A model generated the notes under the pieces. That model was not told where the DNA came from. It did not search any database and worked only from the letters and a program-made list of their open reading frames with translations. From contig JAHIXK010000017.1 in assembly GCA_018815245.1 (NCBI GenBank), forward strand, positions 248,001 to 312,000: a stretch of 64,000 bases of DNA, written 5' to 3'. Position numbers and translations under genes: made by a program. The stretch comes from Gammaproteobacteria bacterium (GTDB taxonomy: Bacteria; Pseudomonadota; Gammaproteobacteria; Burkholderiales; Burkholderiaceae_B). Shown here piece by piece: positions 37,305-47,071 of this stretch (its first letter is position 1; each line of letters begins with the position of its first letter).

Positions 37305-37333
37305 ATTTGAATAAAAAAATCCGAACAAGGGTT

Positions 37334-38050
37334 CTAGACGGCGCGACGCACCATCAATTCCTTGATCTTGCCAATTGCTTTCGTGGGGTTCAGGCCCTTT
37401 GGGCAAACGTCTACGCAGTTCATGATGGTGTGGCACCGGAACAAACGATAGGGGTCTTCCAGATTGTCCAATCGCTCACCCGTGGACTGATCACGGCTGT
37501 CTGCGATAAAACGGTAAGCCTGCAGCAAACCGGCCGGGCCCACAAATTTGTCGGGGTTCCACCAGAATGATGGGCAGCTGGTTGAGCAACATGCACACAA
37601 AATACATTCATACAGGCCGTCCAGTTCCTCACGCTCTTCAGGGGACTGCAAGCGTTCTTTGTCAGGCGGAGGCGTTTCATTCACCAGGTAAGGCTTGATG
37701 GAATGGTATTGCTTGAAGAACTGGGTCATGTCCACGATCAGGTCGCGCACCACTGGCAAACCAGGCAGCGGCTTCAACACGATGGGCTGCTTCAGGTCGC
37801 GCAGGTTCGTGATGCAGGCCAAGCCGTTCTTGCCGTTGATGTTCATGGCGTCACTTCCGCACACGCCTTCACGGCATGAACGGCGGTAGGCAATCGACTC
37901 ATCCACATCGCTCTTGATGCGCATCAACGCGTCGAGCAACATTTTGTCGGTGGGTTCTAGTTCCACTTCCAGCTTTTGCATTTTTGGTGCTTCGCCCGTG
38001 TCGGGGTCGTAGCGATAAATTTCAAAACGTACGATTCTCTTTTCGCTCAT
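37334..38050 (-). CDS. sdhB: Succinate dehydrogenase iron-sulfur subunit
   Basis: SdhB carries electrons from the flavin to quinone. I start it at ATG 38050 (GAGG 8 bases upstream), giving 238 residues and the usual [18 protein letters not shown] frame opening at 38107 is probably too long. Three iron-sulfur clusters are visible: [11 protein letters not shown] (2Fe-2S), [16 protein letters not shown] and [17 protein letters not shown]. It follows sdhA by 22 bases. Confidence 0.96.
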   Translation of the reverse strand: MSEKRIVRFEIYRYDPDTGEAPKMQKLEVELEPTDKMLLDALMRIKSDVDESIAYRRSCREGVCGSDAMNINGKNGLACITNLRDLKQPIVLKPLPGLPVVRDLIVDMTQFFKQYHSIKPYLVNETPPPDKERLQSPEEREELDGLYECILCACCSTSCPSFWWNPDKFVGPAGLLQAYRFIADSRDQSTGERLDNLEDPYRLFRCHTIMNCVDVCPKGLNPTKAIGKIKELMVRRAV

Positions 38051-38072
38051 TTTCTGTACCTCGTAACCTTGA

Positions 38073-39854
38073 TTAGAACGTCCGCTTTTTGGGCTGGAAG
38101 GTTTCAACTGTCAGTGGCTTCAGGTTCACTGGCTTGTAGTCCAGGCGGTTGCCTTCGGAGTACCACAGGGAGTGACGCATCCACTTGTCGTCATCGCGCT
38201 CGGGGAAGTCGCTGTGTGCATGTGCACCACGGCTTTCTTCACGGGCTGCGGCCGAAACCATGGTGGCCTTTGCAGTTTCCTGCAGGTTGGCCAGTTCCAG
38301 TGCTTCAACCAATGCGGTGTTAAACACTTTGGATTTGTCTTTCAGGTGAATGTGATCCACTTGTGCGGCCAGATCAACAATTTTTGCCACGCCTTCGTTC
38401 ATCAACTGGGTGGTACGGAACACGCCACAGTGGTACTGCATGCCTTTGCGGATCGCATCGGCCACCACGCGGCTGTTTTCACCACTGGTTGAGTTCATCA
38501 ACTTGTCCACGCGGGCCATGGTCAAATCCGTGCCATCTGCCGGCAAGTCCTTGTGGTTGCGAACTTTCAGGTTGCTGTTCACGATGTGATTGCCGGCTGC
38601 GCGGCCAAACACGACCAAGTCGAGCAATGAGTTGGTGCCCAAACGGTTTGCGCCGTGTACGGATACGCAAGCACATTCGCCAATGGCGTACATGCCATTG
38701 ACAATTTCGCTGGTGCCGCCCGGAACCTTCGGTGCAACGACCTGACCATACACGTTGGTTGGAATACCGCCCATCTGGTAGTGAATGGTTGGAACCACTG
38801 GAATGGGTTCCTTGATTGGATCCACGTTGGCAAACTTGATCGCGATTTCGCGAATGGACGGCAGACGCTTCATGATGGTGTCAGCGCCCAGGTGGTCGAG
38901 CTTCAAGAGCACGTGGTCTTTGTTGGGGCCACAACCACGACCTTCCTTGATTTCCTGGTCCATTGAACGGGACACGAAATCGCGTGGGGCCAGGTCTTTC
39001 AGGGTTGGCGCATAGCGTTCCATGAAACGCTCGCCTTCGCTGTTCAGCAAGATACCGCCTTCGCCGCGAACACCTTCGGTGACAAGTACACCGGCACCGG
39101 CAACGCCTGTGGGGTGGAATTGCCAGAATTCCATGTCTTCCAGAGGAATGCCCGCGCGTGCTGCCATGCCCATGCCGTCGCCTGTGTTGATGAAGGCGTT
39201 GGTAGATGCGTCCCAAATGCGGCCAGCACCACCCGTGGCAAACACGGTGGTTTTGGCTTCCAGAACCATCATTTCGCCGGTTTCCATTTCCAGGGCGGTT
39301 ACACCGACCACGTCGCCGTCTGCATCACGAATGATGTCAAGCGCCATCCATTCCACGAAGAACTGGGTACGTGCACGTACGTTACGCTGATACAGGGTGT
39401 GCAACAGGGCGTGACCTGTGCGGTCAGCCGCGGCACAGGCTCGCTGTACTGGCTTTTCACCGAAGTTGGCCGTGTGGCCACCAAAGGGGCGCTGGTAAAT
39501 GGTGCCATCGGGGTTGCGGTCGAAAGGCATGCCGAAGTGTTCTAGTTCGTAGACTACCTTGGGGGCTTCACGACACATGAATTCAATCGCGTCCTGGTCA
39601 CCCAGGTAATCGGAGCCTTTCACGGTGTCGAACATGTGCCAGTACCAGCTGTCGTCGGACATATTGCCCAAAGATGCGCCAATACCACCCTGCGCGGCCA
39701 CGGTGTGTGAACGTGTGGGGAATACCTTGGACAGCACGGCTACATTCAGACCAGCCTCTGCCAACTGGAGTGAACAGCGCATACCCGCGCCGCCCGCACC
39801 TACAATCACCGCGTCGAATTTGCGACGTGGAAGGGAAGTTTTAACTGCAGTCAC
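38073..39854 (-). CDS. sdhA: Succinate dehydrogenase flavoprotein subunit
   Basis: SdhA oxidises succinate to fumarate with covalently bound FAD. The 593 residues include the FAD-binding [17 protein letters not shown] and the flavin-attachment histidine in [14 protein letters not shown]. The active-site region [21 protein letters not shown] is also present. It starts with GTG at 39854, supported by GGAGGG 8 bases upstream. It lies directly after sdhD. Confidence 0.96.
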   Translation of the reverse strand: MTAVKTSLPRRKFDAVIVGAGGAGMRCSLQLAEAGLNVAVLSKVFPTRSHTVAAQGGIGASLGNMSDDSWYWHMFDTVKGSDYLGDQDAIEFMCREAPKVVYELEHFGMPFDRNPDGTIYQRPFGGHTANFGEKPVQRACAAADRTGHALLHTLYQRNVRARTQFFVEWMALDIIRDADGDVVGVTALEMETGEMMVLEAKTTVFATGGAGRIWDASTNAFINTGDGMGMAARAGIPLEDMEFWQFHPTGVAGAGVLVTEGVRGEGGILLNSEGERFMERYAPTLKDLAPRDFVSRSMDQEIKEGRGCGPNKDHVLLKLDHLGADTIMKRLPSIREIAIKFANVDPIKEPIPVVPTIHYQMGGIPTNVYGQVVAPKVPGGTSEIVNGMYAIGECACVSVHGANRLGTNSLLDLVVFGRAAGNHIVNSNLKVRNHKDLPADGTDLTMARVDKLMNSTSGENSRVVADAIRKGMQYHCGVFRTTQLMNEGVAKIVDLAAQVDHIHLKDKSKVFNTALVEALELANLQETAKATMVSAAAREESRGAHAHSDFPERDDDKWMRHSLWYSEGNRLDYKPVNLKPLTVETFQPKKRTF

Positions 39855-39856
39855 TT

Positions 39857-40234
39857 TTAGACCCTCCAGAGAATGTCAGCCGCGTAGCCGGCAGCGCCGA
39901 GCAACCACAAAGCTGTGAAAACTTGCAACGTAAGGCGAATGCCGGTGGGCTTGATGTAGTCCATCCAGATGTCGCGGATACCGATGTAGGCGTGATAGCA
40001 CAGGGACAGGATGGCGAGCAACGCCAGCATTTTTCCCAAGGGGAAAGAGAACACGGTGAAGTTGAAGAAGCCAACCCACTTGACATAATCGATGTCGGGC
40101 GTGAACAACACAGCCAGAAACAGGCCGATGGTGTAAAGGGACATGATGACAGCAGTAATTCGCTGGGCCACCCACTCTTTCAAACCGTAGTGTGCGCCAA
40201 CTACCAGGCGCTTTGAGCCAATATTGTTACCCAT
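39857..40234 (-). CDS. sdhD: Succinate dehydrogenase membrane anchor SdhD
   Basis: This is the second membrane anchor of complex II. The 125-residue protein has three hydrophobic helices. The conserved segment [17 protein letters not shown] carries the likely haem-ligand histidine and the quinone-site residues. Its stop is 2 bases from the sdhA start, and it lies 2 bases after sdhC. Confidence 0.92.
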   Translation of the reverse strand: MGNNIGSKRLVVGAHYGLKEWVAQRITAVIMSLYTIGLFLAVLFTPDIDYVKWVGFFNFTVFSFPLGKMLALLAILSLCYHAYIGIRDIWMDYIKPTGIRLTLQVFTALWLLGAAGYAADILWRV

Positions 40235-40236
40235 GA

Positions 40237-40650
40237 TTAAAACACTCCGAACAGTTTCAGGCCGAACAGGGCGGTCAGGCTCAGGCTGACAGCAAACACG
40301 ATGCCGGCGCTTTTGCTGGCCGCATATTTTTCAGTGCCCATGTGCACATCAAGCGCCAGGTAGCGAATACCAGCGGCAAAATGATGCAGATACGACCAGA
40401 TCAAGCCCAGCAACACAATTTTGACCAGCGGGCTGCTGACCAGCGATTGCATTTCGAGGAAAGTGAGTTCAGAGGTGATGCTTTTATCGAAAAGCGGCAA
40501 CAGGATGACAGGCAGTGCCAAAAACAGCACAGCGCCACTGACGCGGTGGAGGATTGACAACTTGCCGGCGAGGGGCAACCTGTATTTCAGAATTTGTGTG
40601 ACATGTATATTCCGGTATTCCGGACGTTTCTTCGCAACAGTGTTTGACAT
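40237..40650 (-). CDS. sdhC: Succinate dehydrogenase cytochrome b556 subunit SdhC
   Basis: This is the first membrane anchor of complex II. The 137 residues hold three membrane helices and the family motifs SILHRVSGAVLFLALP (quinone site) and YLHHFAAGIRYLALD (haem-ligand histidine region). It is the first gene of sdhCDAB, and the promoter should lie in 40651-40845. Confidence 0.93.
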   Translation of the reverse strand: MSNTVAKKRPEYRNIHVTQILKYRLPLAGKLSILHRVSGAVLFLALPVILLPLFDKSITSELTFLEMQSLVSSPLVKIVLLGLIWSYLHHFAAGIRYLALDVHMGTEKYAASKSAGIVFAVSLSLTALFGLKLFGVF

Positions 40651-40845
40651 GCTCGTGTTCTTATAAAAGTGATTGGAAAACGGGTCAAAACCCTAGGCCT
40701 TGCGGCTTGAATCCTTTAAAAAAACCAATATCGGACAACGGTATATTCTGAACCAAATGAAGCAGTGCTTAAAGCGGGTAAATTTTGATTTTGGGCAATA
40801 AGTGAGACAAATGCATTCTTTTGCCCGCAAAAGACTTGTATCAAT

Positions 40846-41574
40846 TCAATACAATTCATTCCTGTATGAAAACTTGTCGGTCAAATACCAGCCACGGCGA
40901 AGCTCCACTGGTTTGTCAGCATACGTCATTGACAGGCGCTCGACCAGCAACAAGGGTGTACCTGCCCCGACCTGCAAAATACTGGCATGCTCGCCTTGGG
41001 CGCTAACGGCCTTGATGTGTTCATTGGCGCGCAACATGCGCACATTGAAACTGCTTTCCAGAAAGCCGTACAAGGTGGAATTCCACTGCTGAAGCCTATC
41101 TAACGTAAGCCCTTTGTACTGGGAGGCGGGCAACCAGATTTCATCAAAAATGCGGGGAACACCGTCAAACCGCATCACCCGCTTGACCACAAATACGGAA
41201 TCGCTGGGCTTGATGTCCAGTAACTTGGCAATTTGGGAACTTGCACGTACACGCTCAACAGACAGATAAGTGGATTTGGGCTTGACGCTGGGCTCTTCAT
41301 CGGCTGCCAATCGCAAAAACCGGTATTCGGATTTGGCCTCGTTGTGCGTGGCCACAAAAGTACCCCGCCCCTGCTTTCGATCGACCAGGTTTTCGGCCGC
41401 CAATTCGTCGATCGCCTTACGCACTGTGCCCTGGCTTACGCCATAGCGAACCGCCAGCTCTGTTTCAGACGGAATGAGCTCGCCTGGCTTCCATTCGCCA
41501 TCTTGAAGGCTTTTCAACAGCAAACCTTTGATTTGCTGGTAAAGCGGACTGAAGGTGGGGTTTACGGGCTGCAA
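40846..41574 (-). CDS. GntR-family transcriptional regulator (HutC/FarR type, UTRA domain)
   Basis: The 242-residue protein has an N-terminal winged helix (LIPSETELAVRYGVSQGTVR, then KAIDELAAENLVDRKQGRGTF) and a C-terminal UTRA ligand-binding domain. The latter includes RVMRFDGVPRIFDEIWLP, LLVERLSMTYADKPVELRRG and the ending YLTDKFSYRNELY. It is placed between sdhC and mdh, where Burkholderiales keep a GntR regulator, so it probably controls TCA genes. The start codon is TTG (41574), preceded by GAGAG. No ATG start is available nearby. A candidate operator lies at 41611-41631, and a near-identical copy lies upstream of acnB. Confidence 0.9.
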   Translation of the reverse strand: MQPVNPTFSPLYQQIKGLLLKSLQDGEWKPGELIPSETELAVRYGVSQGTVRKAIDELAAENLVDRKQGRGTFVATHNEAKSEYRFLRLAADEEPSVKPKSTYLSVERVRASSQIAKLLDIKPSDSVFVVKRVMRFDGVPRIFDEIWLPASQYKGLTLDRLQQWNSTLYGFLESSFNVRMLRANEHIKAVSAQGEHASILQVGAGTPLLLVERLSMTYADKPVELRRGWYLTDKFSYRNELY

Positions 41575-41610
41575 AGTGTCTCTCGATCTTGTTTTTTCAG
41601 ATTATTCCGT

Positions 41611-41631
41611 ATCTTATATCTTATAGAGGAC
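41611..41631. promoter_or_regulatory. Candidate operator in the gntR-mdh control region
   Basis: The dyad ATCTTATAT-CTT-ATAGAGGAC has two 9-base arms around a 3-base centre. The run TCTTATAT..T.ATA.AGGACTTT recurs with only three changes over 23 bases upstream of acnB (60580-60602). The site is 37 bases upstream of the gntR TTG and about 100 bases upstream of mdh. Binding by the GntR protein is inference. Confidence 0.6.
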
Positions 41632-41734
41632 TTTTAAAAGTTAAACCCCTCTAATCCATCAAGTTAGTCAACAAGGCGTCAGTGTTTGGCGCTAAACTAT
41701 GGCCTTCGATTTTCAATCCTTTGGAGTGTTTGAC

Positions 41735-42721
41735 ATGACCAAACCCGCAATGCGAGTTGCAGTTACAGGCGCTGCTGGCCAAATTGGCTACAGCTTGTTG
41801 TTCCGTATCGCCAATGGCGACATGCTGGGCAAAGACCAGCCCGTGATTTTGCAGCTGCTGGACATTACACCTGCCTTGCCCGCAGTCAAGGGTGTGGTCA
41901 TGGAACTGGAAGATTGTGCATTCCCATTGTTACAAGGCGTGGTAATTACGGACGACCCTGCTACCGCGTTCAAAGACGTTGATGTGGCCCTGCTGGTTGG
42001 CGCCCGCCCCCGCAGCAAAGGCATGGAACGCAAAGACCTGCTGGAAGCCAACGGCGCAATTTTCACCGTTCAGGGCAAAGCACTGAATGACAACGCAAAG
42101 CCAACTGTGAAAGTACTGGTTGTGGGCAACCCCGCCAACACCAACGCCTACATTGCGCAGCAGTCGGCCCCCGACCTGGACGCCAATTGCTTCACATCCA
42201 TGCTGCGCCTGGACCACAACCGTGCGTTGAGCCAGGTTGCTGCAAAAACCGGCAAGCCGGTGGCTTCCATCGAAAAGCTGGCCGTGTGGGGCAATCACTC
42301 GCCCACCATGTACGCTGACTACCGTTTCGCTACAATCGACGGCGCTTCAGTCAAGGACATGATCAACGACCAGGAATGGAATGCCAACACTTTCTTGCCA
42401 ACAGTTGGCAAGCGAGGCGCGGCCATTATCGAGGCGCGTGGCTTGTCTTCTGCTGCTTCGGCTGCCAACGCCGCGATCGATCACGTTCGTGACTGGGTAC
42501 TGGGCACCAACGGCAAGTGGGTCACCATGGGCATTCCTTCGGATGGTTCATACGGCATTCCTGAAGGCACGCAGTTCGGTTTCCCCGTAACCTGTGCCAA
42601 CGGCAAATTTGAAATTGTGAAGGGCCTGGAAATTGACGCGTTCAGCCAGGAACGCATCAACATTACCCTGAACGAACTCATGGAAGAACGCGAAGGCGTG
42701 AAGCACTTGCTGGGCAAGTAA
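41735..42721 (+). CDS. mdh: Malate dehydrogenase
   Basis: This enzyme interconverts malate and oxaloacetate. I start it at ATG 41735, with GGAG 8 bases upstream, giving 328 residues and the usual betaproteobacterial N-terminus. A frame also opens at 41699 but lacks a ribosome-binding site. Visible are the NAD-binding [20 protein letters not shown], the substrate arginines ([13 protein letters not shown]), [10 protein letters not shown] and the catalytic histidine in [13 protein letters not shown]. It is divergent from gntR and ends at a terminator. Confidence 0.96.
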   Translation: MTKPAMRVAVTGAAGQIGYSLLFRIANGDMLGKDQPVILQLLDITPALPAVKGVVMELEDCAFPLLQGVVITDDPATAFKDVDVALLVGARPRSKGMERKDLLEANGAIFTVQGKALNDNAKPTVKVLVVGNPANTNAYIAQQSAPDLDANCFTSMLRLDHNRALSQVAAKTGKPVASIEKLAVWGNHSPTMYADYRFATIDGASVKDMINDQEWNANTFLPTVGKRGAAIIEARGLSSAASAANAAIDHVRDWVLGTNGKWVTMGIPSDGSYGIPEGTQFGFPVTCANGKFEIVKGLEIDAFSQERINITLNELMEEREGVKHLLGK

Positions 42722-42746
42722 TTCACAAGCAATTCGTGATAAAAAG

Positions 42747-42771
42747 GCCAGCAGAGATGCTGGCTTTTTTT
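42747..42771 (+). terminator. Intrinsic terminator after mdh
   Basis: GCCAGCA / TGCTGGC pairs around GAGA and is followed by TTTTTTTAT. It separates mdh from the CitE-like gene. Confidence 0.88.
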
Positions 42772-42794
42772 ATTTGCAAACAAGGAAACACGGC

Positions 42795-43763
42795 GTGAAG
42801 AAGCACAACCTGGATTTGGAAACCATTTCCACTATTTTGTACAGCGAAGACCATGCACAGGTGAGCCTGCCGGTGTGCGACCACTACACCGGGCGCCCAA
42901 AGTACTTCGAGAAAGCCCTGCAAATTCGTGCGGAAATTGGTGCCTGCTTCGATATTACGCTTGATCTGGAAGACGGCGCAGTGGTTGGTCAGGTGACCGA
43001 GATCGCGACTTGGGCTGCGCAAAGCCTGACTGATTTTTCTGCGCGCTACGGCAATGAAACACGCAGACCGGGTGTTCGACTGCACCCTGTGCAAGACCCG
43101 GCGTTCGAGCAGGAATTGCCAATTGTACTGCGCGAAGGCGTACCACTGCCTGCCTACCTGATGCTGCCAAAACCCGAGAATTTCGAAGATGTAAAACTGG
43201 CAATAAGTCGCATTCGTGAACAATGTGCAAAGGCTTGCGTTGAACCCCCACCCGTACATGTGTTGATTGAAACCCATGGTGCCTTGGCAGCTGTACATGC
43301 AATTGCCGGGCTTGAGGAAGTTGAGTCACTTTCATTTGGCATCATGGACTTTATTTCAAGCCACCGCAGTGCCATTCCCAAAACTGCATTGAATTCACCA
43401 GGGCAATTTGAGAACCCGTTGGTGCGCCGCGCAAAGCTGGAAATTTCTGCGGCCTGCCACCGGTTTGGCAAGGTGCCTTCGCACAATGTAACGCGCAACA
43501 TTCGCCAGCCAGAAATGGCGGCCGAGGATGCGCGACGTGCGAAACGGGATTTTGGGTTCACGCGGATGTGGAGCATTCACCCGGATCAGATTGTTCACAT
43601 CATGTCTGCCATGTTGCCCACAGATTCTGAAGTGGAAGAAGCCGTGCTGGTGTTGACCGAAGCCCAGAAAGCGGATTGGGGACCCATCCAGGTGAAGGGC
43701 GAATTGCACGACAGGGCAAGTTACAGGTACTTTTTTGAAGTGCTGAGAATGCGTGCGAAGTAA
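42795..43763 (+). CDS. HpcH/HpaI aldolase / citrate lyase (CitE-like) family protein
   Basis: Members of this TIM-barrel family cleave or condense CoA esters such as malyl-CoA, citramalyl-CoA or citryl-CoA. The product has the conserved acidic metal-binding segment DITLDLEDGAVVGQ and a later HVLIETHGALAAVHAIAGL with the glutamate ligand. SFGIMDFISSHRSAIP and MWSIHPDQI are further signatures. GTG 42795 is preceded by AAGGAA at good spacing and gives 322 residues. A TTG at 42774 lies in the terminator T-run and is unlikely. It stands alone downstream of mdh. The real substrate is unknown. Confidence 0.85.
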   Translation: MKKHNLDLETISTILYSEDHAQVSLPVCDHYTGRPKYFEKALQIRAEIGACFDITLDLEDGAVVGQVTEIATWAAQSLTDFSARYGNETRRPGVRLHPVQDPAFEQELPIVLREGVPLPAYLMLPKPENFEDVKLAISRIREQCAKACVEPPPVHVLIETHGALAAVHAIAGLEEVESLSFGIMDFISSHRSAIPKTALNSPGQFENPLVRRAKLEISAACHRFGKVPSHNVTRNIRQPEMAAEDARRAKRDFGFTRMWSIHPDQIVHIMSAMLPTDSEVEEAVLVLTEAQKADWGPIQVKGELHDRASYRYFFEVLRMRAK

Positions 43764-43800
43764 ATTGATTTAACTCAACACGCATTCGTTCGGCTTGTAA

Positions 43801-43953
43801 TTAGCAGTTGCCCTTTTTGGCTTGTCCTGGTGGGCAGAAACCACCACCGCCATGACTGTCATGAGGATCAACAATCACGGAACCTGAGGGCGTGTGAACG
43901 GCGCATCCGCCCAACAATGCCACAAGGGCCAAAATGGAAAAAAATGTTTTCAT
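43801..43953 (-). CDS. Small putative lipoprotein
   Basis: The 50-residue product has a signal peptide with a lipobox (ALLGGCAVH) and a short mature part rich in His and Gly. It ends in a paired-cysteine motif GFCPPGQAKKGNC. The CPPGQAKKG ending recurs, as I recall, in small proteobacterial exported proteins of unknown role. ATG 43953 has AAAGGA about 11 bases upstream. A longer frame up to 44301 exists but has no support. Confidence 0.7.
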   Translation of the reverse strand: MKTFFSILALVALLGGCAVHTPSGSVIVDPHDSHGGGGFCPPGQAKKGNC

Positions 43954-44157
43954 GTGTGAAGCTTTCCTTTGAACGATAATTGGTTTGATGTCTGCATCGG
44001 CACAAAACAGCCGAAAGCCCTTGCATTTCAATATTCTGTATAACGGGTATGTCGAGCTTAAGTTGACCTTGGTTGACCGTACTTGGGTGGTGTGCGTTAA
44101 CCCTCTGCGCAAGCACCCGCAAAGATTTACACCCACCAACATTAACACAGGCATATT

Positions 44158-46173
44158 TTGAACCAAACCAAATTCACCAGGAAACTGCGCCGCACACGGC
44201 CATGGCTGATCGCCACGGCAATCTGCATTGGCTTGATTGTGTTGGCGATTGGCACGTTCGAATTGATGGGTTGGGCTTTTTTGGCCAAACCGGCGGAACA
44301 ATTTTTAAGCGATACCCTGAAAAGAAAAGTGATTCTGACTGAATCAGACGAGAACCTGGCTTTCAAGCTGCGCTTGATTGGCGGAGTTCGACTTGAACTG
44401 GGTTTCTTTGAAATGGGTGCACCCAACTGGAGCAAGGCACCCTACATGCTTCAGGGAAAAAATGTAACGTTGGCCTTGCGCTACCGGGATCTACTGGCAT
44501 GGCGCAACAATCCCGACCTGCCCTTGCACATTAAAACCCTGAAGGCCGATATGCTGGATGGCAACATTGAGCGCCTGGCCGACGGCCGGGCTTCATGGCA
44601 CTTTACCGAAGAAACGCCCGATACCAAGCCCACACCCTTGCCGAACTTCGGTTTGCTCGCCTTTGAAGCGGGTACGATTAGTTACAACGACGAACCCCTT
44701 GCGCTCGACCTGAATGCAACACTTGCCCTGCAAGAAGGCAGCTCCGGTGAGGATGCGTTGAATATCAGCGCAACAGGCACCTATCAGAAGAAAAAACTCG
44801 ACCTTGAACTTGCGTCCACTGGCATTTTGCCTTGGGTAGCCCAAAACGCAGAACCGATACCGGTTGCGCTGAACATTTCCTTGGGAAGTGCAAAACTGGC
44901 TTTTAAAGGCAAGGCGACTGATGCACTGCAAATGCAACAGTTGTCTGGCCATTTTGTAATCAGCGGCCCTTCGCTGGCCATGGCCGGCGAGGCCTTGGGC
45001 ATTACCTTGCCAAACACACCTCCTTTTCGCACCGAAGGTGAGTTGAGCCGCGAAGGCCAGACATGGAAAGCGGGCATTGCCAGCGCGACCATTGGAAACA
45101 GTCGCCTGAAAGGCGATTTTGTGTACGAGGGCGGTGCAGAAACTCCGTTGCTGTCAGGCGTGCTGAAAGGCCCCTCGCTAATTCTGGCCGACCTGGGCCC
45201 CACGGTGGGTGCTCCCATCACCAAAACCGAGCAAACCCAAACTTCAAGTGGCAAGGTGCTGCCTGACAAACCTTTCGATTTGCCATCCCTTCGGGCGATG
45301 GATGCCGATGTACGCATTGACATCGACAACCTTGACCTGGGCAGTGAGATATTAAAACCCTTGCGCCCGCTTCGCGCCCATTTGGCACTGACCAGCGGCG
45401 TTCTTCGCATTTCCGACATTGAAGCCAAAACCGCCCAAGGCCAGTTGGCAGGCATGGTACAACTTGACGGACGCGAGGACATTGCATTGTGGGAAGTGGA
45501 CTTAGGCTGGGCAGGCGTGCAGCTGGAACAGTGGTTGAAGCTGAAGCGCCCGGCCAAACAGCCACCTTTTGTTACCGGGCGCATGAATGGTGCGGCCAAA
45601 CTAAAAGGCAAGGGCCGCTCTACTGCTGAAATTTTGGGAAGCCTTGCAGGCAATGTCCGAACCGAAGTGACCAACGGTACAATGTCGCACCTGATTATTG
45701 AAGCGGCCGGGCTGGATGCTGCCGAGGCGCTTGGCGTGTGGTTTCGGGGTGATGATGTATTGGAGATGAAATGTGCCTTTGCAGACCTGGAAGCCAACAA
45801 TGGCGTGCTGCGCCCGCGTGTATTTGTAATTGATACGCCCGATTCTGCGCTTTGGGTGAACGGCACAATTTCCATGAAAACAGAAGCCTTGAACCTTCGG
45901 GTGGTGGTAACACCCAAAGATTTCAGCCCGGTGAGTTTACGCACGCCACTGTTGGTAACGGGCACCATGGGGTCACCCGAAGTATCGGTGCAGAAAGGCC
46001 CGCTTGCTGGCAAATTGGCGGGCGCTGCATTGCTTTCATTGATCAATCCACTGGGTGCCCTTATTCCTTTCCTTGACGTGGGCACGCCAGATACCAAACA
46101 AGACGCGGAAAAAACCGGCTGTTACGACCTGGCCGCACGCAGCAAAGCACAACAAAAGGCAAAGAATGAATAA
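44158..46173 (+). CDS. AsmA-family protein
   Basis: AsmA-like proteins are inner-membrane-anchored periplasmic bridges linked to outer membrane and lipid homeostasis. The 671-residue product has one N-terminal membrane helix (about residues 17-40) and a large beta-rich periplasmic part. Its family C-terminal region includes GRMNGAAKLKGKGRSTAEIL, GSLAGNVRTEVTNGTMSHL and VTPKDFSPVSLRTPLLVTG. It appears to start with TTG at 44158, since no ATG lies before the membrane helix. It overlaps rlmF by 8 bases (ATGAATAA). Confidence 0.88.
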   Translation: MNQTKFTRKLRRTRPWLIATAICIGLIVLAIGTFELMGWAFLAKPAEQFLSDTLKRKVILTESDENLAFKLRLIGGVRLELGFFEMGAPNWSKAPYMLQGKNVTLALRYRDLLAWRNNPDLPLHIKTLKADMLDGNIERLADGRASWHFTEETPDTKPTPLPNFGLLAFEAGTISYNDEPLALDLNATLALQEGSSGEDALNISATGTYQKKKLDLELASTGILPWVAQNAEPIPVALNISLGSAKLAFKGKATDALQMQQLSGHFVISGPSLAMAGEALGITLPNTPPFRTEGELSREGQTWKAGIASATIGNSRLKGDFVYEGGAETPLLSGVLKGPSLILADLGPTVGAPITKTEQTQTSSGKVLPDKPFDLPSLRAMDADVRIDIDNLDLGSEILKPLRPLRAHLALTSGVLRISDIEAKTAQGQLAGMVQLDGREDIALWEVDLGWAGVQLEQWLKLKRPAKQPPFVTGRMNGAAKLKGKGRSTAEILGSLAGNVRTEVTNGTMSHLIIEAAGLDAAEALGVWFRGDDVLEMKCAFADLEANNGVLRPRVFVIDTPDSALWVNGTISMKTEALNLRVVVTPKDFSPVSLRTPLLVTGTMGSPEVSVQKGPLAGKLAGAALLSLINPLGALIPFLDVGTPDTKQDAEKTGCYDLAARSKAQQKAKNE

Positions 46174-47071
46174 GGCTTTTCACCCCAAGAACCTGCACAA
46201 CGAGGGCTACAATTTTGACGCACTTGCGTTGGCATTCCCTGCCCTGAAAAAACATGTAAAACCCAACAAATACGGCAGTGAGTCAATCGACTTTGCCGAT
46301 CCTGCTGCTGTGAAAGCATTGAACAGCGCATTGTTGAAACACCACTATGGGGTCGAGGGCTGGAATGTTCCGGACGGCTACCTGTGCCCACCCATTCCGG
46401 GCCGGGTGGATTACATTCATTACGCGGCAGACCTGCTTTCAAGTGCGGGCATTGTGGCATCGGACTCACGCCCGGTTCGAATGCTCGACATTGGCACTGG
46501 TGCCAATGGCATCTATTCGCTGCTGGCCGCGCAAGTGCATGGCTGGCAATGCACAGGCACTGAAATTGATCCTGTTGCCTTGAAAAATCTTGCTGCCGTG
46601 CTTGATAAAAATGAAGTGCTTAAACATATGATTGATTTGCGGCTGCAGCGCGACAAACGAAAAATTTTCGAGGGGGTGATCAAACCCGGCGAGCGTTTTG
46701 ATTTGAGTGTGTGCAACCCGCCATTCCATGCCTCGCAAAAAGAAGCAATGAGAAGCAACCTGCGCAAGGTAAACAGCCTTGCTTTTAACCGGGGCGACAA
46801 ACGAAGTGCCAAGGTTCAGCCTGCGTTGAATTTCGGTGGTCAGAAAAACGAATTGTGGTGTGAGGGTGGGGAAAGCGGTTTTCTGCAAACCATGGTCAAT
46901 GAAAGCGCGATGTTCGCCAGGCAATGCAAGTGGTTTACAACCCTGATTTCCAAAGCCGAGAATGTGGCACCCGCAAAGCGATTAATTCGCAATGTGGGCG
47001 CCCGGGACATTCTGGAAGTTGAAATGGAACAAGGGAACAAAACCACGCGCATTGTGGCGTGGACTTTTTAA
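46166..47071 (+). CDS. rlmF: 23S rRNA (adenine-N6)-methyltransferase RlmF
   Basis: RlmF methylates A1618 of 23S rRNA. I start it at ATG 46166, with AAAGG 6 bases upstream, giving 301 residues and the typical beginning FHPKNLHNEGYNFDAL. The SAM-binding motif is MLDIGTGANGIYSLLAAQ and the catalytic motif is NPPFHAS. The C-terminal SAENVAPAKRLIRNVGA-like segment is also in family form. A longer frame begins inside AsmA and is not used. Confidence 0.93.
   Translation: MNKAFHPKNLHNEGYNFDALALAFPALKKHVKPNKYGSESIDFADPAAVKALNSALLKHHYGVEGWNVPDGYLCPPIPGRVDYIHYAADLLSSAGIVASDSRPVRMLDIGTGANGIYSLLAAQVHGWQCTGTEIDPVALKNLAAVLDKNEVLKHMIDLRLQRDKRKIFEGVIKPGERFDLSVCNPPFHASQKEAMRSNLRKVNSLAFNRGDKRSAKVQPALNFGGQKNELWCEGGESGFLQTMVNESAMFARQCKWFTTLISKAENVAPAKRLIRNVGARDILEVEMEQGNKTTRIVAWTF

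Noticed and set aside
43954-44301. Upstream extension of the small lipoprotein frame to 44301
   Set aside because: It would bury the signal peptide and run across the start of AsmA on the other strand. The ATG at 43953 fits a lipoprotein.
44784-46097. A 437-codon minus-strand frame opposite AsmA
   Set aside because: Ser/Pro/Arg-rich shadow frame without ribosome-binding site or motifs. The AsmA reading on the plus strand is well supported.
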